Shown piece by piece: positions 52,585-60,204 of a stretch of DNA of 64,000 nt. Both the position numbers and the translations under genes were made by a program. The DNA comes from Pseudohongiella sp. (GTDB taxonomy: Bacteria; Pseudomonadota; Gammaproteobacteria; Pseudomonadales; Pseudohongiellaceae): the NCBI GenBank assembly GCA_030651695.1, contig JAUSCD010000022.1, forward strand, positions 62,001 to 126,000. Direction: 5' to 3'. How positions within the stretch are numbered: the stretch's first letter is position 1; each line of letters begins with the position of its first letter. Below the pieces are notes generated by a model. The model was given only the letters and a program-made list of their open reading frames with translations, was not told where the DNA came from and ran no database searches.

Positions 52585-53412
52585 TTGAAAAAGATTACAA
52601 GTTTACTGTTAGCAGTTTCCATACAGGCACTCTTATCTCAGACTGCATTGGCACAGAACGAAAACACAGCGTTGGTGCCCTTGCCCTCTATTGACGACTT
52701 CACCCGGGGCAATGACGGTTGGGCCTTCGGGCTGGGCTTGGGTGTTGAATACGAAACTGCCTACGAAGGCTCGGATGAGTTCGGCTTCGAAGCCCAGCCT
52801 GCGGGTGCGGTGCAGTGGCGCCGGGGTGATGATATTTTCTACTTTGTGGGTGAAGCGCTGGGTTGGCGTGGTCTTCGTTCTGACATCTGGTTATTCGATG
52901 CTGCCGTGGCCTTCGAAGAAGGGCGTGAAGAAGGTGATTCAGATGACGGTCGTCTGATTGGACTTGGTAATACAGAAGAGAGTACTCAACTCGTGCTGCA
53001 AGCGCGTCGTGCGTTTGATGCCGATTGGCGCTATTGGCTGGATGGTCGCGTGGTAACCAGCGATAACGGCAGTCTGGGTATTTTTGGAGTAGGACGCCGC
53101 TTTGGCGAGCGAACCGACGGAAGCGGTTCTGAAATTGGTATCGTTGCGGTTTATCACGATAGCGATCGTGCCAATACAGATTTTGGTATCAACGCACGGC
53201 AGTCAGCTGCATCGGGACTGAATCAAACCGTGCTGGGTGGAGGATTCCGCTCCGTTGGCATCAATTATACGTATCGTAATTACATCAACCAAAACTGGCA
53301 GATTTTCGGTGAGGTGCTTTATGAGCATTTTGGCAGCGACATCAGACGCAGCCCGATTGCGCGCAGCAACTATGAAGCGGAAGTAGGCGTTGGGTTTATT
53401 TACGTGTTCTAA
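52585..53412 (+). CDS. MipA/OmpV family outer-membrane protein
   Basis: 275 residues with a TTG start (GGAG ten bases upstream). A signal peptide (LLAVSIQALLSQTALAQN) is followed by the MipA/OmpV barrel: WAFGLGLGVEYETAYEGSDEF near the start, an acidic loop (EEGREEGDSDDG), and a final aromatic strand VGVGFIYVF. MipA-type proteins are often controlled by an adjacent two-component system, as here (117-bp gap). They contribute to outer-membrane permeability or act as scaffolds for murein hydrolases. A second possible reading is that the real start lies further downstream, but the signal peptide argues against that. Confidence 0.88.
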   Translation: MKKITSLLLAVSIQALLSQTALAQNENTALVPLPSIDDFTRGNDGWAFGLGLGVEYETAYEGSDEFGFEAQPAGAVQWRRGDDIFYFVGEALGWRGLRSDIWLFDAAVAFEEGREEGDSDDGRLIGLGNTEESTQLVLQARRAFDADWRYWLDGRVVTSDNGSLGIFGVGRRFGERTDGSGSEIGIVAVYHDSDRANTDFGINARQSAASGLNQTVLGGGFRSVGINYTYRNYINQNWQIFGEVLYEHFGSDIRRSPIARSNYEAEVGVGFIYVF

Positions 53413-53460
53413 GATGCACAAAGATTTGTTTGCCGGGCCGGTTCGTTCAGGAACACCGCC

Positions 53461-54384
53461 ATGAACAAAGTCAGTACAGATATTCAAGACAGTCGCTTGC
53501 AGCGCCTGAGTGCCTTCACCACCCACGCTGACGGTGGTAACCCGGCCGGCGTCTGGATCGACGATGAATTGCCGGATACCTCAACCATGCAGGCGATCGC
53601 CAAAGCCGTGGGTTATTCCGAAACGGCTTTTGTGGCGCCCAAACACGGTTATGAAAAACAGATCCGTTATTTCAGCCCCTTGGGCGAAGTGGCTTTTTGC
53701 GGGCATGCGACCATTGCCACCGGCGTTGCCCTTGGTCAGATGGGCGGTCAGAGGGGTGGTGAGAGGAGCGGTGAGCGAGGCGGTCGGGCGGTCGGTGAGG
53801 CTGAAGGTCTAGGGCGTTACACGCTGAGCACCCAAGCTGGCGACGTCATGTTACAAGTCAGCGTGCTGAATGGTGCCGTGCGCGCAACCTTAACCTCTGT
53901 GCTGCCACAACAGAAAGAAATTGAACCTGCCGTTCTGCAACAGGTGCTGCAACTGCTGAATTGGGATGCCTCAGAGCTGGATTTGAGGATTCCGCCAACA
54001 CTCGCATTTGCGGGCGCCTGGCACCTGGTCATTGCAGCCAGCTCCAAAGCCCGGCTCGATCAGCTCCAATACGACTTTGACGGTCTAAAAGCGCTGATGG
54101 ACTCTCATCAGCTCACCACGCTACAACTTGTCTGGCAACAATCGGACGCAGTGTTCCACGCGCGCAATCCCTTTCCCGTGGGTGGCGTTGTCGAAGATCC
54201 CGCGACCGGTGCTGCCGCCGCTGCGCTGGGTGGCTACTTGCGCGACGCCGGACTGATGACGGCACCGTTCAGTTTTGACATTCGCCAGGGTGAAGTGATG
54301 GGCCGGCCGAGTCTGTTGCGGGTTGATGTTCCGGTGGAGGGTGGGGTGGATGTTAGTGGAGGGGCGGTGGTGATTGATGGTTAG
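53461..54384 (+). CDS. PhzF family isomerase with a low-complexity insertion
   Basis: 307 residues. PhzF signatures are present: GGNPAGVWID (about 25), GYSETAFV with the catalytic Glu (about 53), FCGHATIATG (about 79) and EDPATGAAAAALGGYL (about 245). Family members isomerise small metabolites; most are of unknown substrate. Residues ~93-116 (53741-53810) are a Gly/Arg/Glu-rich repeat (GGQRGGERSGERGG) inserted where most relatives have a short loop, which fits a recent simple-repeat expansion. There are no phenazine genes nearby. Confidence 0.9.
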   Translation: MNKVSTDIQDSRLQRLSAFTTHADGGNPAGVWIDDELPDTSTMQAIAKAVGYSETAFVAPKHGYEKQIRYFSPLGEVAFCGHATIATGVALGQMGGQRGGERSGERGGRAVGEAEGLGRYTLSTQAGDVMLQVSVLNGAVRATLTSVLPQQKEIEPAVLQQVLQLLNWDASELDLRIPPTLAFAGAWHLVIAASSKARLDQLQYDFDGLKALMDSHQLTTLQLVWQQSDAVFHARNPFPVGGVVEDPATGAAAAALGGYLRDAGLMTAPFSFDIRQGEVMGRPSLLRVDVPVEGGVDVSGGAVVIDG

Positions 54385-54391
54385 TTGCGGG

Positions 54392-54466
54392 TCAGATCCT
54401 GTGGTGGAAATCCTTTACCTGCCTGATATCCTCCATGGCGGACTGCAGGAAACGAACCGGCTTCAA
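54392..54466 (-). pseudogene. Truncated RelE/ParE toxin (first 24 codons)
   Basis: A TTG at 54464-54466 overlaps the antitoxin stop codon, as expected for a toxin in this family. The frame encodes MKPVRFLQSAMEDIRQ-VKDF, a typical N-terminal strand and helix of RelE/ParE toxins, then stops at TGA 54392-54394 after 24 codons. Everything beyond is the convergent PhzF gene. The toxin has lost about 75% of its length and cannot work. Confidence 0.65.
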
Positions 54467-54702
54467 CGATCATCAGCCTTAAGCTTGGCAAATACTTCAT
54501 CAGCCTGTATCGACTGCTCATCGTCATTGAGATATGCCAGATACCGCGCATTTGCTTCGGAGATCCAAGCCCGCTCTACTTTCTGCGGATCCATACCCTG
54601 CCTTTCTTCGATGCTGTCTAAAAGGTGTAACGCCAGCCGGACCCTCTCGTCCCTTGAGAGGGAAAGTGCTTCTGATTCAATGCGTTGAGCTGAAGTGGCC
54701 AT
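54463..54702 (-). CDS. Orphan addiction-module antitoxin (TIGR02574 type)
   Basis: 79 residues with the pattern of the addiction-module component family: ALSLSRDERVRLALHLLDSIEE, then VERAWISEANARYLAYL and an acidic QADEVFAKL tail. It normally precedes a RelE/ParE toxin. Here only a 24-codon toxin stub follows, so it is an orphan antitoxin. The promoter and operator upstream still look intact. Confidence 0.85.
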   Translation of the reverse strand: MATSAQRIESEALSLSRDERVRLALHLLDSIEERQGMDPQKVERAWISEANARYLAYLNDDEQSIQADEVFAKLKADDR

Positions 54703-54706
54703 GACA

Positions 54707-54770
54707 ATGTCCTAAGTTGAATTACGACTTACTGTATTATTATAGGACATGTAAATATAGGACATGTAAA
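54707..54770 (-). promoter_or_regulatory. Antitoxin promoter with three operator half-sites
   Basis: A perfect TATAAT (54739-54744 on the minus strand) lies 37 bp upstream of the antitoxin ATG. ATGTCCTA at 54707-54714 and its inverted form TAGGACAT at 54743-54750 and 54758-54765 flank and overlap it. The last two belong to a perfect 15-bp direct repeat (TATAGGACATGTAAA, 54741-54755 and 54756-54770). This is the layout of an autoregulated toxin-antitoxin operator. Confidence 0.6.
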
Positions 54771-54792
54771 TGAAGCTGCGCCTCTCAATGCT

Positions 54793-55221
54793 TCAGGATA
54801 TATCGAATTTCCATTCATCCAATTCCTCCCATAGTTGTTCAAGAGAACGCGCCAATTTCAGATCCCTGTCGGAAATCTGATCCTCCAGGTCGAAAGTCGA
54901 TAGCCAGACTTCGACTCGTTTGTACATGTTTTCCCATCTTGGATGATGATCCTGAGCTGAGACAATACGTGTTGCGGCTGCGGACATAAATTGGAACGCG
55001 GCTTCAAATGTTTTGAACTCATAAATTCTATGTAATTCTCTCCTGCCTTTTCCTTCTGCGCCGTGTTCAATTATTTCCCACTGCTTCAGATCAGAAAGCA
55101 AAAGATTCTCTTCTTTTTTTGTGGCTTTTTTTGGTGGATCACCTATTCGCGGTATAGATTTTCCAGTCACTTGAATCCCCTTGATCTGTACCCGGATGAT
55201 GCCTGCCGGGCATTCTCCCAC
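54793..55221 (-). CDS. Pterin-4a-carbinolamine dehydratase-like protein with altered active site
   Basis: 142 residues. From about residue 43 it follows the PCD/DCoH fold: LKQWEII, then RIYEFKTFEAAFQFMSA, HHPRWENMYKRVEVWLSTFD and ISDRDLKLARSLE. Of the three active-site His of PCD, two are in the HHP motif; the third, usually in L-x-T-H-D, is Phe here (LSTFD). Catalysis of 4a-hydroxytetrahydropterin dehydration may therefore be weak or lost. The ATG at 55221 gives an N-terminal extension; a GTG at 55170 with AAGGGG six bases upstream is a credible alternative. No phenylalanine hydroxylase gene is nearby. Confidence 0.75.
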   Translation of the reverse strand: MGECPAGIIRVQIKGIQVTGKSIPRIGDPPKKATKKEENLLLSDLKQWEIIEHGAEGKGRRELHRIYEFKTFEAAFQFMSAAATRIVSAQDHHPRWENMYKRVEVWLSTFDLEDQISDRDLKLARSLEQLWEELDEWKFDIS

Positions 55222-55324
55222 TTCTTGCGCTGGTGCGGTATAACAAACATAAGTACAAGATAAGTCAGCGCAACAAAGGCGGGCAGCAAGGTCAGCCTGA
55301 GTTCGGTTATAAAAACTAAATTAA

Positions 55325-55353
55325 TAGATAATACAGAACGATAGGGCTACAAT
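55325..55353 (+). promoter_or_regulatory. Promoter of the HNH endonuclease gene
   Basis: TAGATA (55325-55330) and TACAAT (55348-55353) with a 17-bp spacer, matching the -35 and -10 consensus at 4/6 and 5/6. The -10 box touches the LexA-like site directly downstream. Confidence 0.5.
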
Positions 55354-55372
55354 ACTGTATATACAGACAGTA
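55353..55372. promoter_or_regulatory. LexA (SOS) box upstream of the HNH endonuclease gene
   Basis: The 20-bp site TACTG-N10-CAGTA matches 18 of 20 positions of the E. coli-type LexA consensus, with an inner perfect dyad CTGTATATACAG. It overlaps the transcription start region and ends 26 bp before the GTG start. LexA bound here would block the promoter until DNA damage. Confidence 0.75.
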
Positions 55373-55398
55373 TAAATTCCTCATTTGGGAGCCCTCCA

Positions 55399-57048
55399 GT
55401 GAAAGCAACTATTCCCGTTTCAGCATCTGCGCAAAAAGTTTTTGCGGATACTCAAAACCCGCACTTCCCCCCTGCGTTAGTCACTACGGATATCCCCGCT
55501 GACAACGACGCGCTGATCGCTGCCATCACTCGCCTGGCTGGTCATATCAACGCGGCCCAGCATCGGTTTTTGAAATTGCTGGCAGCACTTGTTGAGCGCG
55601 AGGCATGGGGTGATGGTGGTGCTATCAAGTCGCCGGCGCACTGGCTCAATTATTATTGCGGCATTGATCTCGGCGCCGCACGGGAGAAGGTGCGTGTCGC
55701 AAAATGTCTGGCGCAATTACCACAAATTGATGAAGCGTTTGCCAGCGGCGCGATCAGTTATTCCAAGGTGCGTGCTATGACCCGCAGCGCCACGCCGCAG
55801 AATGAAGCGTTCCTGCTGAACATAGCCCGTCATGGTACAGCCCATCATGTTGAGATGCTGGTTCGCAAACATCAACGTGTACAACGTCTGGTGCAGGCTG
55901 ATGATGGTCTGAAAGAAAACAATAACGTGGATGAAGCAGCCGCCCAGTTCGCCGGGCGGGAGCTGCACTGGCATTATGACGATGATGGCATGCTGGTGAT
56001 TCGCGGGCGGTTGACTCCCGAGGATGGCGCGCTGCTTATCAAAGCCATTGACGGCGCCTTTGCCGAGCTGTTTCCACCCAGTGCAAACAGCAATACACAA
56101 GTGGCTGGTGACCAGAAAAAAGATCATAAAAGCGTTTCAGCGGAAACGTTTTATTCAAGTCAGAATCAGGAGCTCCAAAAAAACGTTTCCGCGGAAACGT
56201 TTTCTGAATTACGCAGAGAGTCTGGTACGCAAGAAGTACCGGGTTCACCAGAAATAGCTGATGCACAAGAAGCATCTGAGGCTCAAGAAAAAGCAGAGGA
56301 CACCTTTCCGCAAAAACGCGCCGACGCACTCATGCTGTTAGTTGAACAGAGCCTCCAGTACAACGGAAGCGACATGGCACATCTTTCATCAGGGGCTCCG
56401 CGGTCTCAACTCACCCCGCCCCAGCGCTACCAGATGATCATTCACATCGAAAAGGATTCTCTCATGTCCGGTGCTCCTCACCTCTGCAGTATCGAGCACG
56501 GCCCTTTCCTGTCACCGGCCAGCGCCCGTCGACTGGCATGCGATACCTCGCTGCTCTCGGTGCTGGAAGATGATCAGGGTAATGTACTCAATGTCGGCCG
56601 CAAGACGCGCACTGTGTCACCGGCGCTGCGGCGCGCGCTCACCATTCGCGATCACTGTTGTCGTTTCCCCGGCTGCACCGAGTCTCGTTTTGTCGACGCA
56701 CACCACATCCATCACTGGTGCGATGGCGGCGAGACCAAACTGGAGAATCTGGTGTTGCTGTGCCGGCGTCATCATCGACTGGTGCACGAGCAGGCTTATG
56801 AAATCATCAATCATGGAATGAGCCGACATCGAGCGCATATTGAGTTTCGTCGGCCGGATCGCGAGATCCTGCCGGAGGCGCTTTATCCGCAATTCGCGGG
56901 AAACCAAACACAGGAAGAAAGTCTTGAAATCGAACGTCAACATCAGCGTATGGGTTTGGACATTGATGAGCTCACAGCCGTCACCCGTTGGCAGGGGGAG
57001 CGGATGGATTATTCTATGGCGATAGAAGGGATGGGCTCGGGTTTGTGA
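55399..57048 (+). CDS. DUF222 / HNH endonuclease (13E12-repeat type)
   Basis: 549 residues. The start is GTG with GGGAG seven bases upstream. A DUF222 N-terminal helical region (about 30-200, ALVEREAWGDGGAIKSPAHWLNYY, KVRVAKCLAQLPQIDEAFASG) is followed by a variable Glu/Ala-rich segment (about 215-310) and a C-terminal HNH domain with CRFPGC, DAHHIHHW and LENLVLLCRRHHRLVHE (about 420-465), which has the full Cys/His metal site. The variable part contains two copies of a palindrome that encode SAETF. The gene is probably DNA-damage-induced through the LexA box. A deleted paralogue lies at 46725-47292. Confidence 0.9.
   Translation: MKATIPVSASAQKVFADTQNPHFPPALVTTDIPADNDALIAAITRLAGHINAAQHRFLKLLAALVEREAWGDGGAIKSPAHWLNYYCGIDLGAAREKVRVAKCLAQLPQIDEAFASGAISYSKVRAMTRSATPQNEAFLLNIARHGTAHHVEMLVRKHQRVQRLVQADDGLKENNNVDEAAAQFAGRELHWHYDDDGMLVIRGRLTPEDGALLIKAIDGAFAELFPPSANSNTQVAGDQKKDHKSVSAETFYSSQNQELQKNVSAETFSELRRESGTQEVPGSPEIADAQEASEAQEKAEDTFPQKRADALMLLVEQSLQYNGSDMAHLSSGAPRSQLTPPQRYQMIIHIEKDSLMSGAPHLCSIEHGPFLSPASARRLACDTSLLSVLEDDQGNVLNVGRKTRTVSPALRRALTIRDHCCRFPGCTESRFVDAHHIHHWCDGGETKLENLVLLCRRHHRLVHEQAYEIINHGMSRHRAHIEFRRPDREILPEALYPQFAGNQTQEESLEIERQHQRMGLDIDELTAVTRWQGERMDYSMAIEGMGSGL
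56128..56203. repeat. Two palindromic copies inside the HNH gene
   Basis: A diverged copy of the palindrome lies at about 56128-56153 and a perfect 24-bp copy at 56180-56203 (half-site AAAACGTTTCCG). Both are in frame and encode VSAETF. The perfect copy is identical to the one in the pseudogene at 46850-46873. Confidence 0.85.
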
Positions 57049-57215
57049 GTCGACTGGTATAAGCTCCGCCCAATACAGCAGCTGACGCATTCGTTTCAGC
57101 CGACGCGATTTCCAGTGCGCTATAACAACTGGTGAGGGTTGATGTGTATCAAAAATGTCATCGCTTTATTATGACAAAGTGGCATTCTGGAAGTCTGTGT
57201 ACTCGGAGCTCACCC

Positions 57216-58070
57216 ATGCAGATCGGTCTACATTCGACAGAAGACGACGTGGTGCCGACTTCCGCTATCATCGCCTTTCTCATCATCACGTTTTCCATTA
57301 CCTGGGGATTGATCGGGTTCTATATTTTGGCTCCGGATGTGGCCGCCACGACCTTTGGGGAGATCAGCGGATCGCATCCGTTCTTCTTCCTCGGCACCTG
57401 GTCGCCGGCGATCGCTGCCTTTGCGCTCGTGTCTCTTTATTCTGGCGTCTCCGGCATCAAATCATTTCTGTCCCGGTTGCTGCTGTGGCGGTGTTCTACG
57501 GGCTGGGTAGCTTTCATTGTGATCTTTCTGCCCCTGGTTTTTGTGGCAGGCTCCCTCATAAAAGGCGGTCCACTCCTGGCGCCACTGCCGCCCGAGGGGC
57601 CAGGTCCCGTCGTGGCGGTATTGTTCATGATGCTGATGTTGGGCCCCATCGAAGAATTCGGCTGGCGCGGCGTGATGCAGCCTCTGCTTCAGCGCCACAT
57701 GGCGCCGATCTGGGCAGGCCTGATCATCGGCGCGACATGGGGGTTCTGGCATCTGCCGGCCTTCTTTCTCTCCAGCACCGTTTATGCCAACTGGAACTTC
57801 CTCCCTTTCTTCATCGGCAACGTGACATTGGCGGTTCTGGTCACGCCGATTTTTAACAGTACCCGAGGCAGCCTGCTCTGGCCCATGTTGTTTCACTGGC
57901 AACTCATCAACCCGTTCTGGCCCGACGCGCAGCCCTGGGACACGATCATCCTCGTCGTCGTGGCTATCATTGTCGTGTGGTGGAATCGAGACACGATGTT
58001 TACCCGCCAGGACTCGGTGACCGGGATAGTGCCAATGAGACACGCTCTTCCCTCCATGGCCGCGGAGTAA
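57216..58070 (+). CDS. CPBP family intramembrane metalloprotease
   Basis: 284 residues from the ATG at 57216, which has GGAG seven bases upstream; the longer frame to 57132 adds residues with no family features. About eight membrane helices carry the CPBP (CAAX/Abi) motifs: EEFGWRG (about 151), ATWGFWHLPAFF (about 185) and LFHWQLIN (about 238). Family members cleave prenylated or other membrane proteins; in bacteria many protect against self-made bacteriocins. First gene of a tight four-gene operon (next gene 4 bp away). Confidence 0.9.
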   Translation: MQIGLHSTEDDVVPTSAIIAFLIITFSITWGLIGFYILAPDVAATTFGEISGSHPFFFLGTWSPAIAAFALVSLYSGVSGIKSFLSRLLLWRCSTGWVAFIVIFLPLVFVAGSLIKGGPLLAPLPPEGPGPVVAVLFMMLMLGPIEEFGWRGVMQPLLQRHMAPIWAGLIIGATWGFWHLPAFFLSSTVYANWNFLPFFIGNVTLAVLVTPIFNSTRGSLLWPMLFHWQLINPFWPDAQPWDTIILVVVAIIVVWWNRDTMFTRQDSVTGIVPMRHALPSMAAE

Positions 58071-58074
58071 AGGT

Positions 58075-59244
58075 ATGCGAAGCATCTTCATAGCAGCGTC
58101 CATCGTTGCCATCGTGAGTACCGTCACGCAGGCAACAGCGCAAGACTATTTTGGTCTTGACGCGCGGCTGGAAGCAACGCTCGCAGACTTTCATGCACGC
58201 TACAACTTTCCGGGTGCAACCGCGGCGATCGCCTTACCAGACGGAACCGTGGTAACTGCAGCGACCGGCCTTGCCGATCTGGAGAACAACCTCACCATGA
58301 CGCCTGAGACGCCGATGCTGGCAGCGAGCATTGGCAAGACTTTTGTCGCGGCAACAGTGTTGGCGCTGGAGAGCGAGGGACGTCTGGCACGTACTGATCT
58401 TCTGGCTGCACATCTTGGTGACCGACATTGGTTTGCTTCACTGCCCAACGCTCGGACCATCACCATCGGACACCTGCTGCAGCACAGCGCGGGACTGCCC
58501 GACCACATCCAACTGCCCGAGTTCAAATTCTGGTGGTCGCGTATGGCAACCAGCGATGTCATGGTCGATTACGAAGAGCTCGTAGGTTTGGTGACCGGCA
58601 AGGCACCCTTGTTCGAGGCCGGCACTGGCTGGTCCTATAGCGACACCGGCTACCTCCTTCTCGGGCTTGTCATAGAAAAAGTCTCGGGTGCGCCATGGAC
58701 CGACAACGTGCGAGAGCGCTTTCTCGGTCCGCTCAAACTTTCCGGCACTTTACCGTCGGATCGCCGCATTCTTCCGGGTCTCGCCGTCGGCTATGTTGCG
58801 CCGGACAACCCATTCAGTCTGCCGGAGCGAACAGCAGATGCCGGAGGTCTACTCCTGTGGGATCCGGCCGTCGAAGGCGCGGGTGGCGGGTTGGCCTCTA
58901 CGTCGCATGACCTGGCGCTTTGGGGGCACCTTCTGTTCGGCGGAGAGGCGATGGCGGTGCCGTATCTCGACCGTTTGCTTGAAGGCGTACCTGTGTCGCC
59001 CGAGGTGTCAGGCGTCCTCTACGGCGCCGGCGTCGCGATCTACTCCGATACACCGCGAGGAGTTGTCTACGGCCACGGTGGCTGGATCCCCGGCTATGTC
59101 TCGAGCCTGCGCCATTATGCCGACCATGGCGTGACAGTTGTATTCCAGATCAACACTGACAGGGGTTTCCTTGATAATTCGAGCGATCTGGTGCCGGCTT
59201 TGGAAGCAGCACTCGCCGACCTAGCAATCGAGGCTGCACAGTGA
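58075..59244 (+). CDS. Exported serine hydrolase (class C beta-lactamase-like)
   Basis: 389 residues with a signal peptide (cleavage near ATAQ, ~23). The beta-lactamase-related catalytic Ser-x-x-Lys is SIGK (about 94-97). The second motif is YSDTG (YxD rather than the usual YxN), and HGGW stands for the KTG-type third motif. It acts in the periplasm or outside the cell on D-amino acid peptides or esters; the exact substrate is unknown. It lies 4 bp after the CPBP protease gene and overlaps the next start (GTGA). Confidence 0.88.
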   Translation: MRSIFIAASIVAIVSTVTQATAQDYFGLDARLEATLADFHARYNFPGATAAIALPDGTVVTAATGLADLENNLTMTPETPMLAASIGKTFVAATVLALESEGRLARTDLLAAHLGDRHWFASLPNARTITIGHLLQHSAGLPDHIQLPEFKFWWSRMATSDVMVDYEELVGLVTGKAPLFEAGTGWSYSDTGYLLLGLVIEKVSGAPWTDNVRERFLGPLKLSGTLPSDRRILPGLAVGYVAPDNPFSLPERTADAGGLLLWDPAVEGAGGGLASTSHDLALWGHLLFGGEAMAVPYLDRLLEGVPVSPEVSGVLYGAGVAIYSDTPRGVVYGHGGWIPGYVSSLRHYADHGVTVVFQINTDRGFLDNSSDLVPALEAALADLAIEAAQ

Positions 59245-60194
59245 TCTCCCGGCGCACGCTGTTAACTTGCCTCGGCGGCCTGGCACTTGGGGCCGGGGCT
59301 TGGGGTACGGGTGCCTATCGAGCCACGATGGCGGCGGCAGAAGCACGCATCATCAAGCGTAGCAGCATCTTTCAATCAAGCGCGGGGGCACTCGAATACG
59401 CGGTTGCAGGGTCCGGGCCGCCGCTAATGATGATCCACGGCACGGGCGGCGGTTTCGATCAGGGGCTGCTCTTTGCTCATGGTCTTATCGAGGCGGGGTT
59501 CCAGGTCATTGCGCCTTCGCGCTTTGGCTATCTGCGCAGCGCCTTCCCTGAGGATGCTTCACCCGCGCACCAGGCGGATGTGCTCGCGGAATTACTCGAC
59601 TATCTCGAGATTGACCAGCTTGCCGTGGCGGGAGGCTCGGCGGGAGCGCTGACAGCAGCAGAATTCGCACTGCGTCATCCGGAGCGTTGTTCGCATCTCG
59701 TCCTCATCGTGCCGGCATCCAACCTGACGGGCCGGGATCCTGTGGAATTCACCGCATTGCAGAGCGCGGTGGTTGAGCGTGTGCTGAACTCTGACGTATG
59801 GTTCTGGTCATTCGCGACACTGGCGCCGCAGACACTACTGCGCACGCTGCTCGCAACCGATCCGGGTCTTTTGGCCAGGGTTTCCCCCGAAGAGCGGCGC
59901 CGGGCCGATTTGATCCGCGAGGGCTTGATGCCCATCAGCCAGAAGACTCAGGGATTGCGCGCCGACGGCTTCTGGGCAGGAGCACCCACGACCACCGCGT
60001 TCGAGAACATCGCCATGCCAACGCTTATCGTGTCGTGCGAAGATGACCTCTTCGGCACAGCTGAAACTGCGCGACTTCTCGACACCCGGATACCTGACAC
60101 GCGCCTTGTTGTCTTTCCCGACGGCGGGCACATCTGGCTTGGTCACGACGCCGAGCTGACCCGGGAAATTAGTGAATTCATCACGGCGGTGTGA
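59241..60194 (+). CDS. Alpha/beta hydrolase with Tat-like N-terminus
   Basis: 317 residues from the GTG that overlaps the previous stop codon. The N-terminus MISRRTLLTCLGGLALGAG looks like a twin-arginine signal (RRTLL) and hydrophobic core. The hydrolase core has MIHGTGGGFDQ (oxyanion region), the nucleophile elbow GGSAGAL (about Ser134), the acid near SCEDDLFG and His in GGHIW. It is probably a periplasmic esterase or peptidase of the S33 group. Third gene in the four-gene operon. Confidence 0.87.
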   Translation: MISRRTLLTCLGGLALGAGAWGTGAYRATMAAAEARIIKRSSIFQSSAGALEYAVAGSGPPLMMIHGTGGGFDQGLLFAHGLIEAGFQVIAPSRFGYLRSAFPEDASPAHQADVLAELLDYLEIDQLAVAGGSAGALTAAEFALRHPERCSHLVLIVPASNLTGRDPVEFTALQSAVVERVLNSDVWFWSFATLAPQTLLRTLLATDPGLLARVSPEERRRADLIREGLMPISQKTQGLRADGFWAGAPTTTAFENIAMPTLIVSCEDDLFGTAETARLLDTRIPDTRLVVFPDGGHIWLGHDAELTREISEFITAV

Positions 60195-60204
60195 GGTGCG
60201 TACA

